Shown one piece after another: positions 5,491-14,459 of a stretch of 23,828 nucleotides of DNA. Position numbers and translations under genes: made by a program. Numbering within the stretch: position 1 is the first letter of the stretch; the number at the start of each line of letters is the position of its first letter. The stretch is from VGCC01 sp040381195 (GTDB taxonomy: Bacteria > Actinomycetota > Actinomycetes > S36-B12): contig JBEIHR010000019.1 in the NCBI GenBank assembly GCA_040381195.1, positions 1 through 23,828 of the forward strand, in the 5' to 3' direction. The notes beneath the pieces are model-generated. The model worked only from the letters and a program-made list of their open reading frames with translations, was not told where the DNA came from and searched no databases.

Positions 5491-6429
5491 TCACCTATTC
5501 ATGAGAGCGAGCGTGCAAACGATGCCATCCAAGAGGTCGGATTCGCTCGCCGTGACCTCCGAGAGGCCGAGGACCGCCATCGACTCGCGGAGCACCAGCG
5601 CACCGCCCCCGATGACGTCGACCCGGCCCGGATGCATGAAGGCGAGCGCCGCGCGCTGCCGACGGTCCATGGCGAGGAGGGTCTCCGTGACCCGATCTAC
5701 CTGGTCGCGCGTGATCGTCGCACCGTGGATTGCCCGGGCGTCGTAGCCAGGCAGGTCGAGGGCCATGGCTACGACCGTGGTGACGGTGCCGGCGACGCCG
5801 ATGAATTGGCGTGCACCACCGACGGGAACGACGCGGGGCACGTCTGCGAGCGCGTCGCGGATATGTGCACACGCCGCCTCGATTTCGATACGCGTTGGCG
5901 GGTCGGAGTGAAGGGAACGCTCCGTCATGCGCACGCATCCGATCGGCGTACTCACGGAGGCGCGGACTCCATCGTCGTCACCGAAGACGAATTCCGTGGA
6001 TCCACCACCGATATCGGCAATCAGCACTGGCATACGGATGCCGCGCAGTCCCGCGACCGCGCCACGAAAGGAGAGCTCTGCTTCCTCAACTCCCGAAATC
6101 ACCTCCGGCTCGACGCCGAGCCGTGCCCGCACGCCCGCCACGAATTCATCCCGGTTATCGACATCACGCGCCGCCGACGTGGCAACGAAACGCATGCGCT
6201 GCACCGGATACGCGCGGAGGAGACCTGCGTACTCGTCACACGCCTCGAAGGTTCGTGCCAGCGCCGCAGCACTGAAGCAACCTGTCGCGTCCACGCCCTC
6301 ACCCAGACGCACGGTGCGCATCTCACGGACAACATCTCGGACGACTCCATCCACGACGTCGGCGATGAGGAGTCGAAGGGCGTTGGTTCCGCAATCGATC
6401 GCGGCGTAACGGTCAGACACAGGAGCCAT
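5491..6429 (-). CDS. ppx: Exopolyphosphatase / Ppx-GppA family phosphatase
   Basis: A 312-residue member of the actin-like ATPase fold phosphatases that degrade inorganic polyphosphate or convert pppGpp to ppGpp. Recognisable blocks in order are AAIDCGTNALRLLIAD (phosphate loop 1), RFVATSAARD, ISGVEEAELSFRGAV, LIADIGGGSTEFVFG (phosphate loop 2), GVAGTVTTVVAMAL and VIGGGALVL. The length matches the short actinobacterial forms that lack the C-terminal HD domain of E. coli Ppx. It overlaps the upstream DUF501 gene by 17 bp if the ATG at 6429 is used; a GTG at 6420 is an alternative start. A GGTGGG precedes the ATG. The order eno – ftsB-like – DUF501 – ppx is a conserved actinobacterial cluster. 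Confidence 0.93.
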   Translation of the reverse strand: MAPVSDRYAAIDCGTNALRLLIADVVDGVVRDVVREMRTVRLGEGVDATGCFSAAALARTFEACDEYAGLLRAYPVQRMRFVATSAARDVDNRDEFVAGVRARLGVEPEVISGVEEAELSFRGAVAGLRGIRMPVLIADIGGGSTEFVFGDDDGVRASVSTPIGCVRMTERSLHSDPPTRIEIEAACAHIRDALADVPRVVPVGGARQFIGVAGTVTTVVAMALDLPGYDARAIHGATITRDQVDRVTETLLAMDRRQRAALAFMHPGRVDVIGGGALVLRESMAVLGLSEVTASESDLLDGIVCTLALMNR

Positions 6430-6895
6430 GCGCCCACCAGGATCCGATGCGGGCAAGAACCTCATCGCCGACGGGATTCACCTCGGGCCCACAGGCCAGG
6501 GATTGACCGGCGTGCACATGCAGGCACTTCACGCGCGTGGGCATGCCGCCCGCACTGATGCCGTCAATCTCGGGAACATCCCCGAGTTCTGCGCGATCAG
6601 TGAGGTACCGCTCGTGAGCGTGTTCGTACTGCTCGCGCATGGCAGGTTCCACGCGCATGCGGTCTTCCATCTCTCGCATAACGCCGGTGGCCTCCAGGGT
6701 TCCGATCAGGGAGGTGAGCCGGGGACATGTGACGTAGTAGGTCGTCGGGAAGGGGGTGCCATCCGGTAACCGTGGTTCGGTGCGCACGACCGCGGGTGCA
6801 CCACAGGGACATCGAAAGGCGACGGAGTCGATCGCTCGTGGTTCGCGACCCAGTTGCGCGGCGACCAGGGCGAGGTCCGCCGACGAGCACGCCAT
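6413..6895 (-). CDS. DUF501 domain protein
   Basis: A 160-residue protein matching DUF501, an actinobacterial family of unknown function. Visible features are an FRCPCGAPAVVRTEPRL block, YYVTCPRL, a charged helical middle and a C-terminal KCLHVHAGQSLACG block. The conserved cysteines and histidines could form a metal site, though this is inference. It lies 9 bp after the FtsB/DivIC-like gene and overlaps ppx, as in other Actinomycetota, so a link to cell division or phosphate signalling is suggested by context only. It has no membrane segment and is likely cytoplasmic. Confidence 0.9.
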   Translation of the reverse strand: MACSSADLALVAAQLGREPRAIDSVAFRCPCGAPAVVRTEPRLPDGTPFPTTYYVTCPRLTSLIGTLEATGVMREMEDRMRVEPAMREQYEHAHERYLTDRAELGDVPEIDGISAGGMPTRVKCLHVHAGQSLACGPEVNPVGDEVLARIGSWWAHGSCV

Positions 6896-6904
6896 GGCCC
6901 GACC

Positions 6905-7315
6905 TTAGGAGGCGGTCTCCTCGGCTGCGTCGGCGGTGCGGACGGATTCCCCAACGGTCACGTACCACGGCACAGGAACCTGCGCCGACTCCATGAGGGT
7001 CTCTTCCGCGGGGCGGCCGTCGGCCCCGAGGGCCACGTACCCGATCTCGCCCGGGAAGACGAAGTGCAGTCGGCGACGGGACTCCGCGGCAATGAACGCG
7101 GGGTCATCCCAGCGTTCCCGCTCGACCAGCAGATCGGCGACCCGGGCTTTCGTCGCCTCCACGTCCGCCTGCAGTGCGGCGATCTCGGCACGCTGGCCGA
7201 ACCAGTTGCGAATGGGCATCGCCACGGTGGCCACGAACATCCCGAGAGCGAGGACGAGCACAAGGGCGCGCAATGTCAGCACGCCCGCTCGCCCGGAGAT
7301 CACGGGGGAAGCCAC
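6905..7315 (-). CDS. FtsB/DivIC-like septum formation initiator protein
   Basis: A 136-residue bitopic membrane protein. A short N-terminal cytoplasmic stretch is followed by one hydrophobic helix at about 14-35 and a coiled-coil segment at about 40-70 (QRAEIAALQADVEATKARVA). The family's C-terminal motif follows (DPAFIAAESRRRLHFVFPGE). FtsB/DivIC proteins link late divisome components to septal peptidoglycan synthesis together with FtsL and FtsQ. The ~40-residue tail beyond the motif is acidic and not conserved. The start is a GTG at 7315; no Shine-Dalgarno sequence is seen, but CACTAT lies 6 nt upstream. A second GTG at 7303 is possible. It lies 48 bp after enolase, with a hairpin between them. 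Confidence 0.88.
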   Translation of the reverse strand: MASPVISGRAGVLTLRALVLVLALGMFVATVAMPIRNWFGQRAEIAALQADVEATKARVADLLVERERWDDPAFIAAESRRRLHFVFPGEIGYVALGADGRPAEETLMESAQVPVPWYVTVGESVRTADAAEETAS

Positions 7316-7331
7316 CTGGGAATAGTGGCAT

Positions 7332-7360
7332 GCACGAGGCGCCGAACGGGGGCGCCGTGC
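7332..7360 (-). terminator. Hairpin downstream of enolase
   Basis: Two arms, GCAC/GTGC outside and GGCGCC/GGCGCC inside, form a 10-bp stem with a 2-nt bulge and a 7-nt loop. It begins 3 bp after the enolase stop codon on the minus strand. No U-run follows. It could lower read-through from the strongly expressed enolase into the division gene. Confidence 0.5.
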
Positions 7361-7363
7361 CGA

Positions 7364-8641
7364 TCAGCCGGTGAAACGCGGGAATGCCGCGCGGCCGGCA
7401 TAGCGGCCCGCATCGGCCAACTCCTCTTCGATACGCAACAGTTGGTTGTACTTGGCGACGCGCTCGGAACGCGCCGGAGCTCCGGTCTTGATCTGTCCGC
7501 AGTTCACGGCGACCGCGAGATCGGCGATGGTCGTGTCCTCGGTCTCACCCGATCGGTGCGACATCATCGATGCGTACCCGGAACGGGTCGCGAGCGACAC
7601 GGCATCGAGGGTCTCGGTCAAGGAGCCGATCTGATTGACCTTCACCAGCAGCGCGTTGGCCGCACCGAGTTCGATCCCGCGTGCAAGGCGCACTGGATTC
7701 GTGACGAAGAGATCGTCGCCGACGAGTTGGACCCGTTCGCCGAGCTCCTCCGTGAGGCGCACCCATCCATCCCAGTCATCCTCGGCCCACGGATCCTCGA
7801 TGGAGACGAGCGGGAAGTCGCGCACCAGGGCGTCGTAGTAGGCCGTCATCCACTCGGCCGACTGCGCGGCACCCTCGAAGGTGTAGCCCCCATCACCATG
7901 GAACTCCGTCGAGGCCACATCCAGGGCGAGAGCGATGTCGGAACCCATGGTGAGTCCGGCAGCATCGATGGCCGTGGCGATCAACTCCAGAGCAGCACGG
8001 TTGTTGGGCAGATCCGGGGCGAAACCACCTTCGTCACCCAGGCCGGTGGCGTATCCGTTCTTCTTCAGGACGCCCTTGAGGGCGTGGTAGACCTCGGCAC
8101 CCTGGCGCAGCCCCTCGGAGAAAGTCGCGGCACCGATCGGCGCGATCATGAACTCCTGGATGTCCACGCCGGTATCGGCGTGCGCCCCACCGTTGAGGAT
8201 GTTCATCATCGGGATGGGAAGCACATGGGCGTTGGGACCACCGACGTAGCGGAAGAAGGGCAGACCCGCGGAGAGCGCCGCGGCCTTGGCCACGGCCAGA
8301 GAGACGCCGAGGATCGCGTTCGCTCCCAGCCGCTCCTTGTTCGGGGTGCCATCCAGGTCGATCATCACCTGATCGACCAGGCGCTGGTCGGATGCATCGA
8401 GGCCGAGCACCTCGGGAGCGATCACCTGCTCGACCGCCTCGACCGCGGCACGCACGCCCTTGCCCAGGTACCGGTCCCCACCGTCACGTCGTTCGACCGC
8501 CTCGAACGCCCCCGTCGATGCACCGGAGGGCACCGCTGCCCGGGCGACGGTGTCGTCGTCGAGGAGGACTTCCACTTCTACCGTGGGATTCCCACGTGAA
8601 TCGAGGATTTCGCGTGCGATCAAAGCATCGATATCTGCCAC
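7364..8641 (-). CDS. eno: Enolase (phosphopyruvate hydratase)
   Basis: A 425-residue glycolytic enzyme that interconverts 2-phosphoglycerate and phosphoenolpyruvate, and a magnesium-dependent cytoplasmic protein. The family blocks are all present: REILDSRGNPTVEVEV, the SGASTG loop, NGGAHADTGVDIQEFMI, LGDEGGFAPDL, SIEDPWAEDDWDGW, VGDDLFVTNP, LVKVNQIGSLTET, SHRSGETED and KTGAPARSERVAKYNQLL. Two starts are possible. GTG at 8647 is the longer one. GTG at 8641 is preferred, because it gives the usual short enolase N-terminus and has TAGGGT (or AGGG as a ribosome-binding site) 6-7 nt upstream. It is followed on the same strand by the FtsB/DivIC-like gene, the standard actinobacterial order. Confidence 0.97.
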   Translation of the reverse strand: MADIDALIAREILDSRGNPTVEVEVLLDDDTVARAAVPSGASTGAFEAVERRDGGDRYLGKGVRAAVEAVEQVIAPEVLGLDASDQRLVDQVMIDLDGTPNKERLGANAILGVSLAVAKAAALSAGLPFFRYVGGPNAHVLPIPMMNILNGGAHADTGVDIQEFMIAPIGAATFSEGLRQGAEVYHALKGVLKKNGYATGLGDEGGFAPDLPNNRAALELIATAIDAAGLTMGSDIALALDVASTEFHGDGGYTFEGAAQSAEWMTAYYDALVRDFPLVSIEDPWAEDDWDGWVRLTEELGERVQLVGDDLFVTNPVRLARGIELGAANALLVKVNQIGSLTETLDAVSLATRSGYASMMSHRSGETEDTTIADLAVAVNCGQIKTGAPARSERVAKYNQLLRIEEELADAGRYAGRAAFPRFTG

Positions 8642-8647
8642 GATCAC

Positions 8648-8653
8648 ACCCTA
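8648..8653 (-). promoter_or_regulatory. Putative -10 box of eno
   Basis: TAGGGT on the minus strand stands 6 nt before the GTG at 8641 in the 23-bp gap after the upstream membrane-protein gene. The same bases also contain AGGG at ribosome-binding distance, so a leaderless start and a leadered one cannot be separated here. Confidence 0.35.
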
Positions 8654-8664
8654 GCGTCGGCGTG

Positions 8665-9129
8665 TCACCGATCCCGCTGGAGAGGTTGCCGATCCGAGAG
8701 ACGAATGACGGATCGATCACCGAGGGGTTGCGTCAAAGTGACATCCACCCACGTGCTGTCCCCGGCGATTCCTGTCTCCGGACAGGTCGCATTGCGCGAT
8801 TGCTCCACCTTCGCTTCGACCTCGATGCGCGGCCCGCGCTCGAATGCAATCACCTGCACCTCGTCGTCCGGGCAGAGTCCGTTGGGCGGCAACGTGACCG
8901 CGATCGATATGACCAATTCATCCGTCGTGGGCCGGAAGGCCACCGGCTGAAGGGTGGACTCCACCTGACCCAACGCGCGGAGCGGACCGGCACCGGCGAG
9001 CAAGCCGAGAGCGACGGTGAAGAGCACGCCGATGAGGGCCGCGACCAGCAGCGCCCACACGAACCGTGGGACCCCCCGTTTCGGGGCGTCGAACTCCTCG
9101 ATGCCGGGGATCAGTGGTCCGCGCGGCAT
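8665..9129 (-). CDS. Hypothetical single-pass membrane protein, 154 aa
   Basis: I do not recognise the family. The 154-residue protein has a ~24-residue cytoplasmic N-terminus (PGIEEFDAPKRGVPRF), one strong transmembrane helix at about 24-47, and a ~105-residue extracytoplasmic domain that looks beta-rich. This domain has two cysteines (LCPDD and ATCPET) that could form a disulfide. It lies 9 bp after clpC with GGGGAG before the ATG, so it is very likely co-transcribed with clpC. Its gene is followed 23 bp later by eno. Function unknown; possibly a small cell-envelope protein. Confidence 0.75.
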   Translation of the reverse strand: MPRGPLIPGIEEFDAPKRGVPRFVWALLVAALIGVLFTVALGLLAGAGPLRALGQVESTLQPVAFRPTTDELVISIAVTLPPNGLCPDDEVQVIAFERGPRIEVEAKVEQSRNATCPETGIAGDSTWVDVTLTQPLGDRSVIRLSDRQPLQRDR

Positions 9130-9138
9130 CGCACTCCC

Positions 9139-11637
9139 CTACTCGGTACCCGCGGTCTCCACGGGAGGGCTGTCAGGGAGCTCAGCCTTGGGGGTCGGGG
9201 TGAAGGTGAACTCACGCTCCGCTCCCTCTCCCGTGACATCGACCACGACGATGGATCCCGGCTGCAGATCACCGAAGAGCATCTTCTCACTCAGCGGGTC
9301 CTCAATGTCGCGTTGGATCGTGCGACGCAGCGGACGTGCCCCAAGGACCGGGTCGTACCCGCGTTGGGCCAGCAGGGATTTCGCAGCTGGCGTCAACTCG
9401 ATCGCCATGTCGCGATCCGAGAGGCGGGACTCCAGCCCGGCGATCATCAGATCGACAATCTGGAAGATCTCCGACTCGGTCAACTGGTGGAAGACGATGA
9501 CGTCGTCGATGCGGTTCAAGAACTCCGGCCGGAAATGCTGCTTGAGCTCCGACTGCACCTTCGAACGCATGACCTCGTAGGCACTGGTCTCGTTGTTATC
9601 CGGGGCGAAGCCCAGACCCTGACCCTTGGACACATCCCGGCTTCCCAGGTTCGTGGTCATGATGATCACAGTGTTCTTGAAGTCCACGGCGCGACCCTGG
9701 GCGTCGGTCAACCGACCCTCTTCCAAGACCTGCAGCAACGAGTTGAAGATATCCGGGTGGGCCTTCTCCACCTCGTCGAACAGGACGACACTGAAGGGCT
9801 TGCGGCGCACCTTCTCGGTGAGTTGGCCGCCCTCTTCGTACCCGACATATCCGGGCGGTGAGCCGAAGAGGCGCGAGGCCGTGTGGCGCTCCGAGTACTC
9901 GCTCATATCGAGCGCGATGAGCGCATCCTCGTCACCGAAGAGGAACTCAGCCAGGGTCTTGCTCAGCTCGGTCTTGCCGACACCCGAGGGCCCGGCGAAG
10001 ATGAACGAACCGCTCGGCCGCTTCGGATCCTTCAGACCTGCGCGAGTGCGACGGATGGCGCGCGAAAGAGCCTTGATCGCCTGCTCCTGGCCGATGACCC
10101 GCTTATGGAGTTCATCCTCCATGCGACGGAGCCTCTCGATGTCGTCCTCAGTCAGATCGGAGACCGGAATACCGGTCATGAGCGCGAGTACCTCTCCGAT
10201 CAGGCGCTCGTCGACCTCGGCAACAACATCGAGGTCACCGGCCTTCCATTCGCGCTCACGCTCGGCCTTCTCGGCGAGCAGATTCTTCTCGACGTCGCGC
10301 AGCGAGGCGGCCTTCTCGAAATCCTGCGCATCGATCGCGGACTCCTTCTCCTTGCGCGTCTCGGCAATCCGGTCGTCGAATTCGCGGAGATCCGGGGGGG
10401 CGGTCATCCGACGGATACGCAACCGGGAACCAGCCTCGTCGATCAGGTCGATCGCTTTGTCGGGAAGCTGTCGGTCGGAGATGTAACGGTCGGAGAGCCG
10501 TGCGGCCGCCTCCAACGCACCGTCGGTGATCGACACACGGTGGTGGGACTCGTAGCGGTCACGCAGCCCGCGGAGGATCTCGACGGTATGCGGCACATCC
10601 GGAGCATCGACCTGCACGGGAGCGAACCGACGCTCGAGCGCTGCGTCCTTCTCCACATACTTGCGGTACTCATCCAGAGTGGTGGCTCCGATCGTCTGGA
10701 GTTCACCCCGGGCCAGCATGGGCTTCAGGATGCTCGCGGCGTCGATCGCACCTTCGGCGGCGCCTGCACCGACGAGGGTGTGCATCTCGTCGATGAACAG
10801 GATGATGTCGCCACGAGTCTTAATCTCCTTGAGCACCTTCTTCAGGCGCTCCTCGAAGTCGCCGCGGTAGCGGCTTCCCGCGACGAGGGCACCGAGATCG
10901 AGTGAGTACAGCTGCTTGTCCTTAAGTGTCTCGGGAACCTCACCCTTGACGATGTTCTGCGCCAGGCCTTCGACGATCGCGGTCTTGCCGACACCTGGCT
11001 CACCGATGAGAACGGGATTGTTCTTTGTGCGACGCGAGAGCACCTGCATCACGCGCTCGATCTCGCGTGCACGCCCGATGACCGGATCGAGTTTGCCTTC
11101 GCGAGCAGCGGAGGTGAGATTGCGGCCGAATTGATCGAGCACGAGCGACGTCGATGGAGTGCCCTCCGCGGGCCCACCCGAGGTGGCGGGCTCCTTGCCC
11201 TGATATCCCGACAGCAACTGGATGACCTGCTGACGCACCCGATTGAGATCCGCGCCCAACTTCACGAGAACCTGGGCGGCGACACCCTCGCCCTCACGGA
11301 TCAGGCCCAGCAGGATGTGTTCCGTCCCGATGTAGTTGTGTCCGAGTTGCAGCGCCTCGCGCAGCGAGAGCTCGAGAACCTTCTTCGCGCGCGGGGTGAA
11401 GGGGATGTGTCCGCTGGGGGCCTGCTGCCCCTGACCGATGATCTCCTCAACCTGCTGACGAACAGCTTCGAGCGAGATCCCCAGGGATTCGAGGGCCTTG
11501 GCCGCGACCCCCTCACCTTCGTGAATGAGCCCGAGGAGGATGTGTTCGGTCCCGATGTAATTGTGGTTGAGCATGCGGGCCTCTTCCTGGGCCAGCACGA
11601 CCACACGACGTGCCCTGTCGGTAAATCTCTCGAACAT
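9139..11637 (-). CDS. clpC: ClpC, AAA+ unfoldase of the Clp protease
   Basis: An 832-residue class I Clp/Hsp100 ATPase that unfolds proteins and feeds them to ClpP. Two N-domain repeats occupy residues 1-145 (NYIGTEHILLGLI appears twice). The first AAA+ module has Walker A GEPGVGKT at 212-219 and Walker B ILFIDEMH. A middle region near 410-470 carries a UVR-like helical segment (DFEKAASLRDVEKNLLAEKA). The second AAA+ module has Walker A GPSGVGKT near residue 548 and a small C-terminal domain. The length and UVR segment distinguish it from ClpA and ClpB. A GAGGAG ribosome-binding site precedes the ATG. A ClgR-like inverted repeat lies about 75 bp upstream, in the region shared with the divergent PEP carboxylase gene. 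A small membrane-protein gene follows in the same operon. Confidence 0.98.
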   Translation of the reverse strand: MFERFTDRARRVVVLAQEEARMLNHNYIGTEHILLGLIHEGEGVAAKALESLGISLEAVRQQVEEIIGQGQQAPSGHIPFTPRAKKVLELSLREALQLGHNYIGTEHILLGLIREGEGVAAQVLVKLGADLNRVRQQVIQLLSGYQGKEPATSGGPAEGTPSTSLVLDQFGRNLTSAAREGKLDPVIGRAREIERVMQVLSRRTKNNPVLIGEPGVGKTAIVEGLAQNIVKGEVPETLKDKQLYSLDLGALVAGSRYRGDFEERLKKVLKEIKTRGDIILFIDEMHTLVGAGAAEGAIDAASILKPMLARGELQTIGATTLDEYRKYVEKDAALERRFAPVQVDAPDVPHTVEILRGLRDRYESHHRVSITDGALEAAARLSDRYISDRQLPDKAIDLIDEAGSRLRIRRMTAPPDLREFDDRIAETRKEKESAIDAQDFEKAASLRDVEKNLLAEKAEREREWKAGDLDVVAEVDERLIGEVLALMTGIPVSDLTEDDIERLRRMEDELHKRVIGQEQAIKALSRAIRRTRAGLKDPKRPSGSFIFAGPSGVGKTELSKTLAEFLFGDEDALIALDMSEYSERHTASRLFGSPPGYVGYEEGGQLTEKVRRKPFSVVLFDEVEKAHPDIFNSLLQVLEEGRLTDAQGRAVDFKNTVIIMTTNLGSRDVSKGQGLGFAPDNNETSAYEVMRSKVQSELKQHFRPEFLNRIDDVIVFHQLTESEIFQIVDLMIAGLESRLSDRDMAIELTPAAKSLLAQRGYDPVLGARPLRRTIQRDIEDPLSEKMLFGDLQPGSIVVVDVTGEGAEREFTFTPTPKAELPDSPPVETAGTE

Positions 11638-11712
11638 CGCGTCTCCTCACCGGGGTATCCGATTCTCCCCTACGGGACTCCTCGAGGAAACTCGGAGCAC
11701 CCCGGGACCGGT

Positions 11713-11725
11713 ACGCCGACCGCGA
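11713..11725. promoter_or_regulatory. ClgR-like inverted repeat upstream of clpC
   Basis: ACGC-CGACC-GCGA contains the CGC-N5-GCG core of ClgR binding sites, which control clp genes in several actinobacteria. The flanks match the published consensus only partly and the last spacer base differs. It lies in the 123-bp gap between clpC and ppc and could affect either gene. Confidence 0.35.
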
Positions 11726-11748
11726 AACGTGCCCGAAATGCCGGCCGG

Positions 11749-11754
11749 GACAAT
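11749..11754 (+). promoter_or_regulatory. Putative -10 box of ppc
   Basis: GACAAT lies 6 nt before the ATG at 11761. The intervening TGGGGC gives little room for a ribosome-binding site. It fits the spacing seen at other starts in this window but lacks the first T. Confidence 0.35.
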
Positions 11755-11760
11755 TGGGGC

Positions 11761-14457
11761 ATGACCGCCGACGCCCGGCTGCGGGGCCACATCCGGACCC
11801 TGGGTGACCTCCTGGGACACACCCTGGTGCGCCAGGAGGGCCAGGACCTCCTCGACCTGGTGGAGCAGGTCCGGGCTCTCGTCCGCACCGACCCCCAGGC
11901 AGCATCGGCACTGCTCGGCGCCACCGACCTCCGTATGGCGACCCGTCTCGCCCGGGCCTTCTCGATCTATTTCGACCTAGCGAACGTGGCCGAGCAGGTC
12001 GAGCGCGCCCAGGACGCTGCCTCATCGCGCCGCGAGAACCTGGGGCCGCTGACCCGGGTGGTGTCCGAGATCAAGAACGCCGGCATCGATCCGGAACTCG
12101 TCTCGAGACTCGCCGACGTGATGTCGGTGCGTCCCGTATTCACCGCCCACCCGACGGAAGCTGCACGACGGTCGGTCCTGCTCAAGCTCCGCACTATCGC
12201 CGACGTCCTGCTCGACGAGCAGGCGTCTGAGATGGACCGCACCACCCGGCTCGCGGAACTCATCGACCTGCTCGGGCAGACCGACGAGTTGCGCCTCGAG
12301 CGCCCACATCCACTCGACGAGGCACGCAATGCCCTGTACTACCTCGATGACCTAACCCGCGGGCCCCTCGCGCAAGTGCTCACGGATCTGGCCCGTGCCT
12401 TCCATGACCTCGGTGCCGAACTCCCGCCGGATTCCCGTCCGGTGAGTTTCGGATCCTGGATCGGTGGTGATCGAGATGGGAACCCCTACGTCACTCCCGA
12501 TGTCACCACAGCGGTCGTGCGATTCCAGCGCGAACACGCCGTCCTCGACCTCATGCCCCACATCGATCGACTGCTCGACGACCTCTCGGTGTCCGAACGC
12601 ATCGCGGGCGCGAGTGAGGAACTACGTGCATCCGTCGAACACGATCTCACCTTCCTCCCCGATCTGGATCCGCGATTCCTCCGGATCAACGCGGAGGAGC
12701 CCATACGACTCAAGTTGACCATCATCCGCATGCGTCTGCGACTAACCCTGGAACGTGTTCGATCGGGAGAGCCGCATCGTGAGGGTCGTGACTACAACAG
12801 CACCCGACAACTCCTCGACGACCTACTCATGATCCGCGCGGATCTGCTTGCGCATCGCGGACGCTTGGCGGCGCATGGAATCCTCGACCGCGTCATCCGG
12901 GTCGCGGCATCGATCGGTCTCCCCCTGGCGACCCTGGATATCCGTGAGCACTCCGGGAAGTACCAGGAGGTGATCGCCGAACTCCATGACCGGCTTGAGC
13001 CGACCCCGTGGCGGGAGCTCACACGCGAGGAACGCACCGCCTGGCTGCAGCGTGAACTCGCTTCGTCACGCCCCCTGGCGCCCACACCGCCACCCGTGAG
13101 TCCATCCGCGGCGGTCACCTACGACACGTTCGTCACCGTCCGCGAACTCCTCGACACGTACGGCACCCGACCCATCGAGTCATGCATCGTTTCGATGACC
13201 ACAGGAGTCGACGACATGCTCGCCGCGATCACGGTCGCGCGTGAGGCCGGGCTCGTCGATACCTCGACGGGGACGGCGCGGGTCGGATTCGTTCCCCTTC
13301 TCGAGACGATCAGCGAACTCCGCGAGGCCGGCTCGATCGTCGACGATCTGTTGAGCAATGCCACCTTCCGCGCCCTGGTGGCCTCACGTGGTGACGTCCA
13401 GGAGGTCATGCTCGGATACTCGGACTCCAATAAGGACGCCGGCATCACCACGTCACAGTGGGAGATCCATCTCGCCCAGCGGCGATTGCGCGACGTCGCC
13501 CAGAAGCACGGTGTGCGACTGCGCCTATTCCACGGTCGCGGCGGCACGGTCGGTCGCGGCGGCGGACCCACCTACGCCGCGATCCTGGCGCAGCCCGCGG
13601 GGGTGCTCGATGGCCAGATCAAGGTGACCGAACAGGGTGAGGTGATCTCGGACAAGTACCTGCTGCCCGCACTCGCTCGCGACAACCTCGAGCAGATGGT
13701 CGCCGCCGTCCTCGATGCTTCACTGCTCCATCGGGAATCCCGCCAGGACCCGGTGCTGCTGGACCGCTGGGACCAGGTGATGGAGATCGCTTCGAGCAAC
13801 GCGATGACCGCCTACCGCGCGCTGGTGGATAGCCCCGATCTGCCGGCCTACTTCGCGGCCTCCACCCCGGTGTCCGAGTTCGGTTCGATGCACTTGGGTT
13901 CACGACCCGCACAGCGACCTGATACCGCCGCAGGGATCGAGGGACTGCGAGCGATCCCCTGGGTCTTCGGGTGGACGCAGTCACGCCAAATCATCCCCGG
14001 GTGGTTCGGGGTCGGGACTGGGTTGCGGGCTGCATCCGAAGCGGGTTTCACCGGCGAGCTGCGCGACATGTATCGAGAGTGGAGCTTCTTCACAAACTTC
14101 ATCTCCAACGTCGAGATGACACTCATGAAGACGGACATGGCGGTGGCGCGTCAATACGTCGAGACGCTGGTTCCCGCGGATGTGCAGTGGATCTTCGGGG
14201 AGATCGAGGCGGAGTATGCGCGCAGCGTCGAACAGGTCTTGGCGGTGACGGGTAGCGATCGACTCCTGGCCGATAATCCGTCGCTCGCGCGCACACTCAC
14301 GACTCGTGACAACTATCTTCTCCCGCTGCACTCGCTGCAGGTGTCGGTCCTGAATCGCCTGCGCAGCAGTGCGGTGGAGCAGGATCGTGAGCAACTCCGT
14401 CGAGCACTATCCGTGACCATCAACGGCATCGCCACGGGCTTGCGCAATACGGGCTGA
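11761..14457 (+). CDS. ppc: Phosphoenolpyruvate carboxylase
   Basis: An 898-residue enzyme that adds bicarbonate to phosphoenolpyruvate to form oxaloacetate, an anaplerotic reaction in the cytoplasm. Catalytic H130 lies in FTAHPTEAARR. The second active-site histidine/lysine region LGYSDSNKDAGI and the arginine/glycine loop FHGRGGTVGRGGGP are intact, and the protein ends in the family's C-terminal NTG. Length is normal for bacterial PEPC. An open reading continues upstream to 11131 through clpC antisense sequence, but only the part from the ATG at 11761 resembles PEPC. The gene stands alone on its strand, divergent from clpC and convergent with the acetyltransferase gene, whose stop is 2 bp away. 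Confidence 0.98.
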   Translation: MTADARLRGHIRTLGDLLGHTLVRQEGQDLLDLVEQVRALVRTDPQAASALLGATDLRMATRLARAFSIYFDLANVAEQVERAQDAASSRRENLGPLTRVVSEIKNAGIDPELVSRLADVMSVRPVFTAHPTEAARRSVLLKLRTIADVLLDEQASEMDRTTRLAELIDLLGQTDELRLERPHPLDEARNALYYLDDLTRGPLAQVLTDLARAFHDLGAELPPDSRPVSFGSWIGGDRDGNPYVTPDVTTAVVRFQREHAVLDLMPHIDRLLDDLSVSERIAGASEELRASVEHDLTFLPDLDPRFLRINAEEPIRLKLTIIRMRLRLTLERVRSGEPHREGRDYNSTRQLLDDLLMIRADLLAHRGRLAAHGILDRVIRVAASIGLPLATLDIREHSGKYQEVIAELHDRLEPTPWRELTREERTAWLQRELASSRPLAPTPPPVSPSAAVTYDTFVTVRELLDTYGTRPIESCIVSMTTGVDDMLAAITVAREAGLVDTSTGTARVGFVPLLETISELREAGSIVDDLLSNATFRALVASRGDVQEVMLGYSDSNKDAGITTSQWEIHLAQRRLRDVAQKHGVRLRLFHGRGGTVGRGGGPTYAAILAQPAGVLDGQIKVTEQGEVISDKYLLPALARDNLEQMVAAVLDASLLHRESRQDPVLLDRWDQVMEIASSNAMTAYRALVDSPDLPAYFAASTPVSEFGSMHLGSRPAQRPDTAAGIEGLRAIPWVFGWTQSRQIIPGWFGVGTGLRAASEAGFTGELRDMYREWSFFTNFISNVEMTLMKTDMAVARQYVETLVPADVQWIFGEIEAEYARSVEQVLAVTGSDRLLADNPSLARTLTTRDNYLLPLHSLQVSVLNRLRSSAVEQDREQLRRALSVTINGIATGLRNTG

Positions 14458-14459
14458 GC

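Noticed and set aside
5466..5503. AT-rich stretch with small inverted repeats (ACAT-GGAA-ATGT and ATGAAT-CACCT-ATTCAT) between ppx and the LacI-type gene
   Set aside because: The arms are only 4-6 bp. An operator or terminator cannot be supported, although the AT-richness stands out.
6854..8599. Long plus-strand open frame (581 codons) opposite the FtsB-like and enolase genes
   Set aside because: Antisense shadow of enolase; composition rich in His, Gly and Arg with no domain.
9883..10905. Long plus-strand open frame inside clpC
   Set aside because: Antisense to strongly conserved ClpC motifs, no domain and no promoter.
11131..11760. 210-codon upstream extension in frame with PEP carboxylase
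   Set aside because: It lies antisense to clpC and the PEPC family begins at the ATG at 11761.
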